64,000 nucleotides of DNA. It comes from Cloacibacterium sp047601505. Lineage in GTDB: Bacteria; Bacteroidota; Bacteroidia; Flavobacteriales; Weeksellaceae. The notes beneath the pieces are model-generated. The model did not search any database. It saw nothing but the letters and a program-made list of their open reading frames with translations, and was not told the DNA's origin. Made by a program: the position numbers and the translations under genes. This document shows, one piece after another, positions 25,699 to 32,409 of the stretch. The stretch lies in the NCBI RefSeq assembly GCF_047601505.1, contig NZ_JASGJD010000001.1, forward strand, positions 1,612,001 through 1,676,000, in the 5' to 3' direction. Every line of letters starts with the position of its first letter. The first letter of the stretch is position 1.

Positions 25699-27117
25699 AT
25701 GAAAAAACTTCAGTTTGTTTTTCTTTTTTGCGTACAATTCTTTTTTTCACAGATTAATATTGGTGTAAAGAATGATGGTTTTGTATATACCAATGCTTTG
25801 GTGAGCAATCCTTCTGCGTTTTTACAAAATTCTAATCCTTGGGAAGTAAATTTGGTTTCGGCTGATGTTTTTGTTAACAATAATTACAGTTTTATTTCTC
25901 AACAAAGTCTTTTAGGGCTTTCTGGCGCAGATAATTTAGTGGTAAATAATGGCAGTAATCAATCAGATTTACCTAAGAACACAATTGGATTTAGTGATTA
26001 TAAAAAATTTAACGGATATTTTCAGGCAGATGTTTTAGGACCTGCTGTTGCGGTTAAATTCAAAATAAAAGAACATGAATTTGCAGCGGGTTTTTATACC
26101 AGATTAAGAACGTTTGGTAGCTTATTCAATCTTGATAATCAATATAAATACGAAAATTTTATAAATCAAACGGCTTTTAGTAGAGTTTTTCAGCCTTTTT
26201 CTGCAAGTGTGGCTACGCTTCAAGAAAATAATTTTTTTATTTCTAAATCTTTTCTTCAAAACAAAACTTCAGAACTCAATATTGGCGTTACTTTTAAGCA
26301 ATCTAAAGTTTGGGACGCTGCAATTGTGAGAGAAAATAATGTCTATAATATTGATTATAACAAAATTACCAATACTTTATATTATGAAAATTATAGCGCA
26401 GAGGCAATGGTTACAAGCTCTTATAATTTTGATAAAAAGAAATACGAGCCAAAAAATAACGGAAGTTCTATTGGCGCAGATTTTGGCTTAACTTATGTAG
26501 ATTACGGAAATTATGATAAAGAAAATGGAGAGTATTTTCAAAAATTAGCATTTTCTGTTACAGATATTGGTTTTATAAAAGTAAATGGAGAGAAGCATCT
26601 TTACGAAGGTTCACCTTTTGTGATTAATCAAAATATTGATTTTCAAAATGTGAATAATTATTCGGATTTTTTTAAAGAATTGAGTACTCATGTTTATGGT
26701 AATCCTGATGTTTCTTTGCAATCTACTACTTTTAAAGTAGCTTTGCCTACTGCAATTCATCTCTCATATAGTGGTAATTTATTGAAAAACAGATATGTTA
26801 CTTTTGGGTTGACACAAAGAGTACCTTTAACTAAAAATTCATTCAAATCTCCTAATTTGTTTTATGTGAATTTGGCTAAAACAAATAGATATTTAACTTA
26901 CGCAGCGCAATTTTCGATGTTCGAATACAAAAAATTACAGTTTGGAGGTTATCTAAGATTTGGGCCAATTTTTATAGGAAGTGATAATATTTTACCTGTA
27001 TTTTTTAAACAAAAAAAGCTTGAAGCAGCAGATATTTATTTCGGAATAAAAATTTATCCATTTTGGGATAATGCCCTTTCTAGAAGGTCTAGACAGAAAT
27101 GTGACTGTGAGAAATAA
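25699..27117 (+). CDS. Outer-membrane beta-barrel protein (DUF5723-like), function unknown
   Basis: The 472-residue protein starts MKKLQFVFLFCVQFFFSQIN, a signal peptide; an upstream ATG at 25642 is rejected because it falls inside the RND terminator. After it comes NALVSNPSAFLQNSNPWEVN, the 'early asparagine-proline' segment seen in PorV/PorQ-like and DUF5723 barrels, then alternating hydrophobic strands to the end (YLRFGPIFIGSDNILPVFF near 430). The last residues (RSRQKCDCEK) are periplasmic-like and carry two cysteines. I do not recognise a specific function. It stands alone between the RND terminator and a secreted protein gene. Confidence 0.6.
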   Translation: MKKLQFVFLFCVQFFFSQINIGVKNDGFVYTNALVSNPSAFLQNSNPWEVNLVSADVFVNNNYSFISQQSLLGLSGADNLVVNNGSNQSDLPKNTIGFSDYKKFNGYFQADVLGPAVAVKFKIKEHEFAAGFYTRLRTFGSLFNLDNQYKYENFINQTAFSRVFQPFSASVATLQENNFFISKSFLQNKTSELNIGVTFKQSKVWDAAIVRENNVYNIDYNKITNTLYYENYSAEAMVTSSYNFDKKKYEPKNNGSSIGADFGLTYVDYGNYDKENGEYFQKLAFSVTDIGFIKVNGEKHLYEGSPFVINQNIDFQNVNNYSDFFKELSTHVYGNPDVSLQSTTFKVALPTAIHLSYSGNLLKNRYVTFGLTQRVPLTKNSFKSPNLFYVNLAKTNRYLTYAAQFSMFEYKKLQFGGYLRFGPIFIGSDNILPVFFKQKKLEAADIYFGIKIYPFWDNALSRRSRQKCDCEK

Positions 27118-27171
27118 GGCTTTAATGGTCTAGTAAATTCGTTTTTTTTGAAAAATACGTAATTTGCATTA

Positions 27172-27202
27172 TTGTCTTGATATTGTTGTGTTTGTACATT
27201 TG
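27172..27202 (+). promoter_or_regulatory. Promoter of the secreted protein gene at 27220
   Basis: A TTG at 27172-27174 is followed after 20 nt by TACATTTG (27195-27202), an exact TAnnTTTG element, 17 nt before the ATG. A 9-bp inverted repeat (27185-27216) straddles the -7 box. Confidence 0.6.
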
Positions 27203-27216
27203 CCTCAAAACACAAC
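27185..27216. repeat. Inverted repeat across the -7 box
   Basis: GTTGTGTTT at 27185-27193 and its exact complement AAACACAAC at 27208-27216 are separated by 14 nt that contain most of the -7 element. It could be an operator or a hairpin at the mRNA 5' end just before the start codon. Confidence 0.7.
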
Positions 27217-27219
27217 GTT

Positions 27220-28086
27220 ATGATGACTAAACTTTACACCCTATTAGTGGGGTTATTCTCTATTATTGGCATGAGCCAAGTAGGGATAAACACTTCAACC
27301 CCAGATGAATCTTCAGTATTGCATTTAAACTCTGATCATAAAGGTTTTCTTTTGCCATACTTTAATATTGCCGATTTAAATACTAAAGCGCCTGTAACTG
27401 CAACTACCGCAGCCGAAGGATTATTGGTTTATAATACAAATACAACCACAGGTAAAGGAATTTACTATTGGGATGGTACAAAATGGACTGGTTTAGGACA
27501 AGTTAATTTTACCAATATTTATAATAGTGTTATTAAACCAATGAATGCGCTTTTAAATGATGTAAATACTTACGTTTACAATTCGTCACCATTCAGTGCG
27601 CCAGGTTCTCCAAAATTGAAATTATTTGATTGTGACTATGGTAGTGGTGATGATATAATTGTCAATAATCCTCTATCTGCAGCACCTAATAATTTTGTAA
27701 TCTGGGATAATGTTAACAAGAAAATTAATGTTCCTCAGCAATTATTAGGACAAACAATGACAATCAATATTTCTTTGAAATATCAAGAAACAACTTCTAA
27801 TTCTGATGCTTCTCGTTTTGTTGCTTATACGGGTAATGCAGTATATAGTGCAAGTGCTGGAACTGTAACTGGAGGTACTAAAATAAAAGACTTAATGTTT
27901 AAAAAGACTAAAACAAGCGGTTTTACAACCGTAAGAGACGAATTGGTTTTATCACCAATTATCATTACTCAAGAAATAATAAATAATGGTATAAAACTAT
28001 ATTTAGGAAGTGGAGATACTTCTGCAATTAGTTTTTATGAACCAATTTTAACCATAGATTATGGAGTGGTTAATGTTACACTTTAA
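27220..28086 (+). CDS. Secreted protein with a VGINTSTP-type N-terminal segment, function unknown
   Basis: The 288-residue protein has a short signal peptide (MMTKLYTLLVGLFSIIGMSQ) directly followed by VGINTSTPDESSVLHLNS and KGFLLPYFN, a segment common to many exported flavobacterial proteins, then an Ala/Thr-rich stretch and EGLLVYNTNTTTGKGIYYWD leading to W-x-G-L. The rest is a beta-rich domain with a repeated tyrosine/serine character and no recognised catalytic motif. It lacks a visible type IX sorting tail. Two adjacent ATG codons (27220, 27223) are both plausible. Extracellular or cell-surface structural role is a guess. Confidence 0.65.
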   Translation: MMTKLYTLLVGLFSIIGMSQVGINTSTPDESSVLHLNSDHKGFLLPYFNIADLNTKAPVTATTAAEGLLVYNTNTTTGKGIYYWDGTKWTGLGQVNFTNIYNSVIKPMNALLNDVNTYVYNSSPFSAPGSPKLKLFDCDYGSGDDIIVNNPLSAAPNNFVIWDNVNKKINVPQQLLGQTMTINISLKYQETTSNSDASRFVAYTGNAVYSASAGTVTGGTKIKDLMFKKTKTSGFTTVRDELVLSPIIITQEIINNGIKLYLGSGDTSAISFYEPILTIDYGVVNVTL

Positions 28087-28137
28087 TTTTAAAAATTTTA
28101 AAATCTTAGAATAGTTTTTTTAATCTTTGTGTTTACC

Positions 28138-28233
28138 GCCGTCAGTTTGAATACTTTCTTGATGAAAAAAGAGAAAAATATAAATGCCTACTATAGTTTT
28201 ATTTGTTTATAGAAAATATTTTGAATTGACGGC
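28138..28233. repeat. Widely spaced inverted repeat in an intergenic gap
   Basis: GCCGTCA at 28138-28144 pairs exactly with TGACGGC at 28227-28233, with weaker pairing inwards (GTTT..AA against TT..AA), around about 80 nt. The arms are the only GC-rich bases in a 242-bp AT-rich gap, between the secreted protein and the ThrE genes. It could be the frame of a small RNA or a decayed mobile element; nothing else is seen in this gap except a -7 box. Confidence 0.45.
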
Positions 28234-28301
28234 AACTTTTTTTCATATTCTGGTATGATTTATAATAGCATAATTTATAATGCTTTAAATAGAGGATTTT
28301 G

Positions 28302-28309
28302 TAAATTTG
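28302..28309 (+). promoter_or_regulatory. -7 promoter element for the ThrE pair
   Basis: TAAATTTG, an exact TAnnTTTG match, lies 19 nt before the ATG at 28329. The -33 element is not clear. Confidence 0.45.
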
Positions 28310-28328
28310 CAACTGAAATTTTTAACCT

Positions 28329-29117
28329 ATGAATATGGAATTGGATGATAAACCACTGATTGAAAAGTACAATGAACTTCTTTTAGACATAGGATCTACT
28401 CTAATGATTTCTGGTGCCAATTGTGGCAGGATTGATAGAAATATAACGCGTATTGCGGATGTTTTTGGAGTAGATATAGAGTCGTTTTTTTCATTTAACG
28501 GAATTATTTTAACCACTAAAATGAAAAATAATCCTTCGGAAAAAGCTACTCATTACAAAAGATTACCTTCTCATGGTGTTCATTTTGGTATTTTAACAGA
28601 AACCAGTCTGCTTTCTTGGAGAGCTGTAAGTGATGGGCTGAGTTATCAAGAAATTTTTGATGAATTCGAACAAATCAAAAAAATTAAACATCACAATAGA
28701 TATCAAACACTTTTTTTAGTAGCTCTTGCTTGCTCTTGTCTTTGTCTTATTGCAGGTGGCAACTATGTTGATGCGTCTTTTTCTTTTGTAGCATCTTTCT
28801 TAGGTTTGTTTACCAGGCAAGAAATGATGAAAAGAAAGTTTAATCTGATGATTGCAATGAGCTTAGCTTCTTTTGTTACTTGTTTAATCTGTTCTATTAA
28901 CGTTTTTACCTTTATGGGAGAGATGCCAGAAAAAGCTCTTGCAACTGGTGTTTTATATCTTATACCAGGAGTTCCTTTGGTAAATGGAGTGATAGATTTT
29001 ATAGAAGGTTATGTTACAACTGGTATTGCCAGAGGTTTTCAAGCTGGTTTTGTGTTGTTATGTATTGCTGTAGGAATGGCAATTAGTATTTTAATTTTCG
29101 GAATTAATAATTTTTAA
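28329..29117 (+). CDS. Threonine/serine exporter-type protein, large subunit (ThrE/YjjP-like)
   Basis: The 262-residue protein has an N-terminal cytoplasmic domain (LLLDIGSTLMISGANCGRID, SFFSFNGIILTT) and five membrane segments from about residue 120 on (TLFLVALACSCLCLIAGG, YVDASFSFVASFLGLF, IAMSLASFVTCLICSI, GVLYLIPGVPLVNGVIDFIE, VLLCIAVGMAISILIFG). The PGVPLVNGV segment is typical of ThrE (DUF1212). The partner gene starts 6 bp downstream and supplies the other half of the fold, as in E. coli YjjP-YjjB. Known members export threonine/serine or dicarboxylates such as succinate; the substrate here is not determined. Confidence 0.85.
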   Translation: MNMELDDKPLIEKYNELLLDIGSTLMISGANCGRIDRNITRIADVFGVDIESFFSFNGIILTTKMKNNPSEKATHYKRLPSHGVHFGILTETSLLSWRAVSDGLSYQEIFDEFEQIKKIKHHNRYQTLFLVALACSCLCLIAGGNYVDASFSFVASFLGLFTRQEMMKRKFNLMIAMSLASFVTCLICSINVFTFMGEMPEKALATGVLYLIPGVPLVNGVIDFIEGYVTTGIARGFQAGFVLLCIAVGMAISILIFGINNF

Positions 29118-29123
29118 TAAATA

Positions 29124-29630
29124 ATGGAATTACTACTTCACTTTTTTAAGGATTTTTTCTTGGCTTTTTTCGTGGCAATAGGTTTTGCTAGTTTGTTTAA
29201 TACTCCCAATAGAGTTTTGCTTATTGCAGGATTGCTAGGAAGTTTGGGACATTCTCTTAAATTTTTATTACACGATGGCTTTGGTTTAGGATTAATTACC
29301 TCTACACTTTCTGGTACAGTGCTTATTGGTTTGTTAGGAATTGTTTTGGCTCACCGAGTTCACACGCCGCCAGTAGTTTTTACAATGCCAGCTTGTATTA
29401 CCATGATTCCTGGTTTGTATGCTTATAAAACAATGCTTGGTTTTATAAAATTGACCGATGAAACAGGTTTGTCTAGAACTCCTCAAGATTTAGAAAATAC
29501 ATTTCATTATTTTGTACTTACAGCATCATTGCTCTTTACTTTGGCAATAGGAATTTCTATTGGAGTTTTGCTTTTCCGTCAAGATAGTGTTAAAATGCTC
29601 AAATTTGCGAGTAGAAAAAACAAATCTTAA
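29124..29630 (+). CDS. Threonine/serine exporter-type protein, small subunit (YjjB-like)
   Basis: A 168-residue membrane protein, the second half of the split ThrE pair. It has five short hydrophobic segments, with GLLGSLGHSLKFLLHDGFG near 37-55 and PPVVFTMPACITMIPGLYAY near 85-105, the latter a recognisable ThrE_2/DUF3815 motif with the PGLYAY end. Length and order match YjjB-type proteins. It ends 5 bp from the stop of the convergent ATPase gene, with no separate terminator visible between them. Confidence 0.85.
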   Translation: MELLLHFFKDFFLAFFVAIGFASLFNTPNRVLLIAGLLGSLGHSLKFLLHDGFGLGLITSTLSGTVLIGLLGIVLAHRVHTPPVVFTMPACITMIPGLYAYKTMLGFIKLTDETGLSRTPQDLENTFHYFVLTASLLFTLAIGISIGVLLFRQDSVKMLKFASRKNKS

Positions 29631-29635
29631 GATTT

Positions 29636-30331
29636 TTATAAAGTATAATTAGAAAAGGCTTCTTCTAAGTTTTGGAATTTGCCTTTGAAATTGGCAATAT
29701 CTGTGTCTTGCACAATATTTCCGTTGTGAATAAGAATTACACGCGAGCAAAGTGCTTCTACTTCTTGCATAATGTGGGTAGAAAGAATTACCGTTTTTTC
29801 TTTTCCAATTTCTTTAATCACATTTCTAATTTCTACAATTTGATTAGGGTCTAAACCATTGGTTGGCTCATCCAAAATTAATAAGTTGGGTTCGTGCAAA
29901 ATTGCTTGTGCTAATCCAACTCTTTGTTTATAGCCTTTAGAAAGTTGAGAAATTTTCTTATTTTTTTCGGGTGTTATTCCTACTAAATTTATAATTTCTT
30001 CTACTTTTTCGTTGGAAATACAATGAATATCTGCTACAAATTGCAAATATTCTTTCACATACATTTCTTGGTAAAGTGGGTTGTTTTCTGGCAAAAAACC
30101 AATATTTTTTTTAGAAAAAACTTCGTTTTCTGTAATATCTTTACCATCAAAGATAATTTTTCCTTCATCTATTTTTATTACTCCAACTACAGATTTCATT
30201 AGAGTAGATTTTCCTGCGCCGTTAGGACCAAGTAATCCTATAATTTCGTTTTTCTTAATTTCAATATTGATATTGTTAAGTGCAGTTTGTTCGCCAAATT
30301 TTTTGGTAAGATTGCTAATTTCTAAAGACAT
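29636..30331 (-). CDS. GldA-like ABC transporter ATP-binding protein
   Basis: The 231-residue ATPase has Walker A GPNGAGKST near 36-44, a PENNPLY stretch near 88, the signature LSKGYKQRVGLAQA near 137-150, Walker B LLILDEPTNGLDP near 158-170, and H-loop STHIMQEVEALCSR near 190. The sequence LPENNPLYQEMYVKEYLQF and the ILSTHIMQEVEA region resemble the gliding-motility ATPase GldA. However, GldA is usually near 300 residues, and the C-terminal regulatory part is short here. No permease (GldF/GldG) lies next to it. It may equally be a lone ATPase for an ABC-2 permease elsewhere. It has a good promoter at 30380. Confidence 0.75.
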   Translation of the reverse strand: MSLEISNLTKKFGEQTALNNINIEIKKNEIIGLLGPNGAGKSTLMKSVVGVIKIDEGKIIFDGKDITENEVFSKKNIGFLPENNPLYQEMYVKEYLQFVADIHCISNEKVEEIINLVGITPEKNKKISQLSKGYKQRVGLAQAILHEPNLLILDEPTNGLDPNQIVEIRNVIKEIGKEKTVILSTHIMQEVEALCSRVILIHNGNIVQDTDIANFKGKFQNLEEAFSNYTL

Positions 30332-30379
30332 TTTTCTAAAGATAAAAGATGAATGTAAAGTGAAATAATTATTTTAACG

Positions 30380-30408
30380 CAAAAATAGAGATTATATTTC
30401 AAAAACAA
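30380..30408 (-). promoter_or_regulatory. Promoter of the GldA-like gene
   Basis: On the minus strand a TTG (30406-30408) is followed after 18 nt by TATTTTTG (30380-30387), matching TTG / TAnnTTTG, about 49 nt before the start codon at 30331. Confidence 0.6.
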
Positions 30409-30456
30409 TCTTCGCCGAAGGATTAAAGGTAAAGCTAAATCTAAATTTTTTGCAAT

Positions 30457-30491
30457 AAAAAATCCTAAAAAATTAATTTCTCAGGATTTTT
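30457..30491 (-). terminator. Terminator after tRNA-Arg
   Basis: On the minus strand AAAAATCCT (immediately after the tRNA) pairs with AGGATTTTT about 16 nt later, followed by more T residues. It ends the tRNA transcript. Confidence 0.75.
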
Positions 30492-30492
30492 G

Positions 30493-30566
30493 TGACCTCG
30501 ACAGGATTCAAACCTGTAACCTTCTGAGCCGTAATCAGATGCGCTATTCAGTTGCGCCACGAGGCC
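30493..30566 (-). tRNA. tRNA-Arg (anticodon ACG)
   Basis: A complete cloverleaf reads on the minus strand. The 7-bp acceptor stem is GGCCTCG paired with CGAGGTC (one G-U), the anticodon stem-loop is TCTGA-TTACGGC-TCAGA with anticodon ACG, and the T arm is ACAGG-TTTGAATC-CTGT with standard TTtGA residues. The discriminator base is A and the CCA end is not encoded. ACG is the A34 (inosine) arginine tRNA reading CGU/CGC/CGA. It has its own -7 box and terminator. Confidence 0.95.
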
Positions 30567-30582
30567 GTTTTTAATTGGTTTG

Positions 30583-30590
30583 CAAATATA
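30583..30590 (-). promoter_or_regulatory. -7 promoter element for tRNA-Arg
   Basis: The minus strand reads TATATTTG, an exact TAnnTTTG match, 16 nt upstream of the mature tRNA 5' end. Confidence 0.5.
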
Positions 30591-30614
30591 ATACTTTTTT
30601 ACTTTCTTTGAAGT

Positions 30615-31661
30615 ATGAAAAAGCTTTTTTTTATTATTTTGAGTTTCTTTTTTGTATTTTCTTGTAAGAAAGAAACTTACCAACTAAAAACGGATGAAAT
30701 CTCTATCTCAAAAAACGTTTACTTTAAAGAAAATGGAGATTTTTTAACACTTACCTCTGGGAAATTTTCATACAAAATCCCACATTCTAAATTACCTTTC
30801 AAGAAAATAATGTTACTAAATTCTAGTTTGGTAGGCTATATTGCAGAATTGGGTGCGGAAGAAAAAATTATTGGCGTTTCGAGCCCGGAATATATTTATT
30901 CGGATAAAATTCATCAACTCATCAAAGAAAATAAAATTCAAAATATTGGCAACGAGCAAAAGTACGATATAGAAAAAATTATTGCGTATAAACCAGATGT
31001 TATTTTTACCAATTATGTTGCAAGTTTCGAGAATACTTATGATGTTTTGAAAAAAAATGGTATTGAAATTATTTTTTTAGATGAATATTTAGAAGAGAAT
31101 CCTTTAGAAAAAGCAGCTTACATTAAAGTTTTTGGTAAATTATTGGGAATGGATAAACCAGCAGCTTTAATTTATAGTGAAATTGAAAGTAATTATCATA
31201 AATTTAAAAATTTAGCTCTTAAATCACCTGTAAAACCAAAAGTTTTAACTAACGAAATGTATGGAAGTCAATGGTTTGTGGCTGGAGGAAGAACTCAAAT
31301 TGCTCATTTTATACAAGATGCTAATGCTGAGTATATTTTTGGTGATAATAAAGAGACAATTTCTACTCCCAAAAGTTTTGAAGAGGTTTTTGTAAAAGCA
31401 AAAAATGCAAATTTTTGGGTAAATGTTGGCAATCATAAAGACAAAAAAGAATTATTGGCAATTAATCCTAATTATGCTAAGATGAATGTTTATAATTCTG
31501 GAGGAATTTATACTATTGCAGGCAAAGAAAAGGAACATGCTAATGATTATTTTGAAAGTGGAGTAGTGCGTGCAGATTTGGTTTTGAAAGATTATATTAA
31601 GATTTTTCATCCCGAAATTTTCACAAAAGATAGCTTAGTTTATATGAAAAGAATAAAATAG
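30615..31661 (+). CDS. ABC transporter substrate-binding lipoprotein (iron-siderophore/cobalamin type)
   Basis: The 348-residue lipoprotein begins MKKLFFIILSFFFVFSCKKE with the likely lipidated cysteine at 17. It has the BtuF/FepB-type fold markers: a first lobe with VGYIAELGAEEKIIGVSSPE near 72-91, DIEKIIAYKPDVIFTNY near 115-131, and a second lobe with MYGSQWFVAGGRTQIAHFIQ near 216-235. Such proteins bind a chelated metal or corrinoid in the periplasm for an ABC importer. No permease or ATPase gene is adjacent, so the ligand cannot be inferred from context. The gene starts 49 bp from the tRNA, on the opposite strand. Confidence 0.85.
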   Translation: MKKLFFIILSFFFVFSCKKETYQLKTDEISISKNVYFKENGDFLTLTSGKFSYKIPHSKLPFKKIMLLNSSLVGYIAELGAEEKIIGVSSPEYIYSDKIHQLIKENKIQNIGNEQKYDIEKIIAYKPDVIFTNYVASFENTYDVLKKNGIEIIFLDEYLEENPLEKAAYIKVFGKLLGMDKPAALIYSEIESNYHKFKNLALKSPVKPKVLTNEMYGSQWFVAGGRTQIAHFIQDANAEYIFGDNKETISTPKSFEEVFVKAKNANFWVNVGNHKDKKELLAINPNYAKMNVYNSGGIYTIAGKEKEHANDYFESGVVRADLVLKDYIKIFHPEIFTKDSLVYMKRIK

Positions 31662-31664
31662 TTT

Positions 31665-31672
31665 TATTTTTG
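31665..31672 (+). promoter_or_regulatory. -7 promoter element for mtgA
   Basis: TATTTTTG, an exact TAnnTTTG match, lies just after the stop codon of the binding-protein gene and 47 nt before the mtgA start. The heptamer-like array 31680-31714 lies between box and start, so it would be in the transcript leader. Confidence 0.4.
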
Positions 31673-31679
31673 TACCTTT

Positions 31680-31714
31680 ATTCATCAATAATTACTCATC
31701 ATTTATTACTTATA
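31680..31714. repeat. AT-rich heptamer-like array in the mtgA leader
   Basis: Five successive 7-mers read ATTCATC, AATAATT, ACTCATC, ATTTATT and ACTTATA, also describable as two and a half 14-mers. The period is 7 but the copies are weak. It ends 5 bp before the mtgA ATG. Confidence 0.45.
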
Positions 31715-31719
31715 GAAAT

Positions 31720-32367
31720 ATGTGGAAGTTCATCAAACGTGTTATTTATATTATAGTTATCATCAGTGTACTTTCTATCATTTGGGGAAGATTTTTTAAT
31801 CCTATAATCACCATTATTCAGATTGAAGGTCTTGTAAAGTACCAAAAATTAGACAGAGATTACATTAGTTTTGATGAGATGGGGAAAAATATAAAACGTG
31901 CAGTAATTGCTAGTGAAGACCAAAATTTTTACAAACACAATGGTTTTGATTTTACTGCAATTCAGCAAGCTTACGCAGACAATCAGAAAAAGAAAAAAAT
32001 AAGAGGAGGAAGTACTATTTCTCAGCAAACCGCCAAAAATTTATTCCTTTGGAACGGTGGCGGTTATTTCAGAAAAGGTTTAGAAGCAGTTTTTACGTTT
32101 ACAATAGAAAAAGTTTGGAATAAAAATATTATTCTAGAAAGATACCTCAATTCTATAGAAATGGGACAAGGCGTTTTCGGGATAGAAGCCGCTTCGAAAT
32201 ATTATTTTGGCAAAAGTTCTAAAGACCTTACCAAATCTGAAGCTGCTTGGATTGCTGTGGTATTGCCAAGTCCGAAAAAATACGACCCAAAAAATCCTAC
32301 CAGAGCAATGCTTAGGAAACATGCTAGGGTTTTGAAACAAATGAATTATATGACTTTAGAAGATTAA
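31720..32367 (+). CDS. mtgA: Monofunctional peptidoglycan glycosyltransferase
   Basis: The 215-residue enzyme polymerises lipid II into glycan strands without a transpeptidase domain. A single N-terminal membrane anchor (VIYIIVIISVLSIIWG) is followed by the GT51 catalytic motifs: AVIASEDQNFYKHNGFD near 63-79 with the key Glu in SED, RGGSTISQQTAKNLFL near 95-110, and RYLNSIEMGQGVFGIEAASK near 141-160 with the second Glu in SIEMG. KSEAAWIAVVLPSPKKYDP completes the family set. Length is standard. The next gene begins almost at once, so they are likely co-transcribed. Confidence 0.93.
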   Translation: MWKFIKRVIYIIVIISVLSIIWGRFFNPIITIIQIEGLVKYQKLDRDYISFDEMGKNIKRAVIASEDQNFYKHNGFDFTAIQQAYADNQKKKKIRGGSTISQQTAKNLFLWNGGGYFRKGLEAVFTFTIEKVWNKNIILERYLNSIEMGQGVFGIEAASKYYFGKSSKDLTKSEAAWIAVVLPSPKKYDPKNPTRAMLRKHARVLKQMNYMTLED

Positions 32368-32409
32368 TTGTTGGTGAATTTTAGAAAATTTTTAGATAAA
32401 GAAAGTACA

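Noticed and set aside
28087..28328. A further gene in this gap
   Set aside because: No reading frame of useful length with a start and a plausible product is present; only the wide inverted repeat and a -7 box are seen.
32368..32409. TTG start of the Gcr-family gene directly after the mtgA stop
   Set aside because: It is possible but needs a rare start codon; ATG 32410 with an AAAGAAAG leader fits better.
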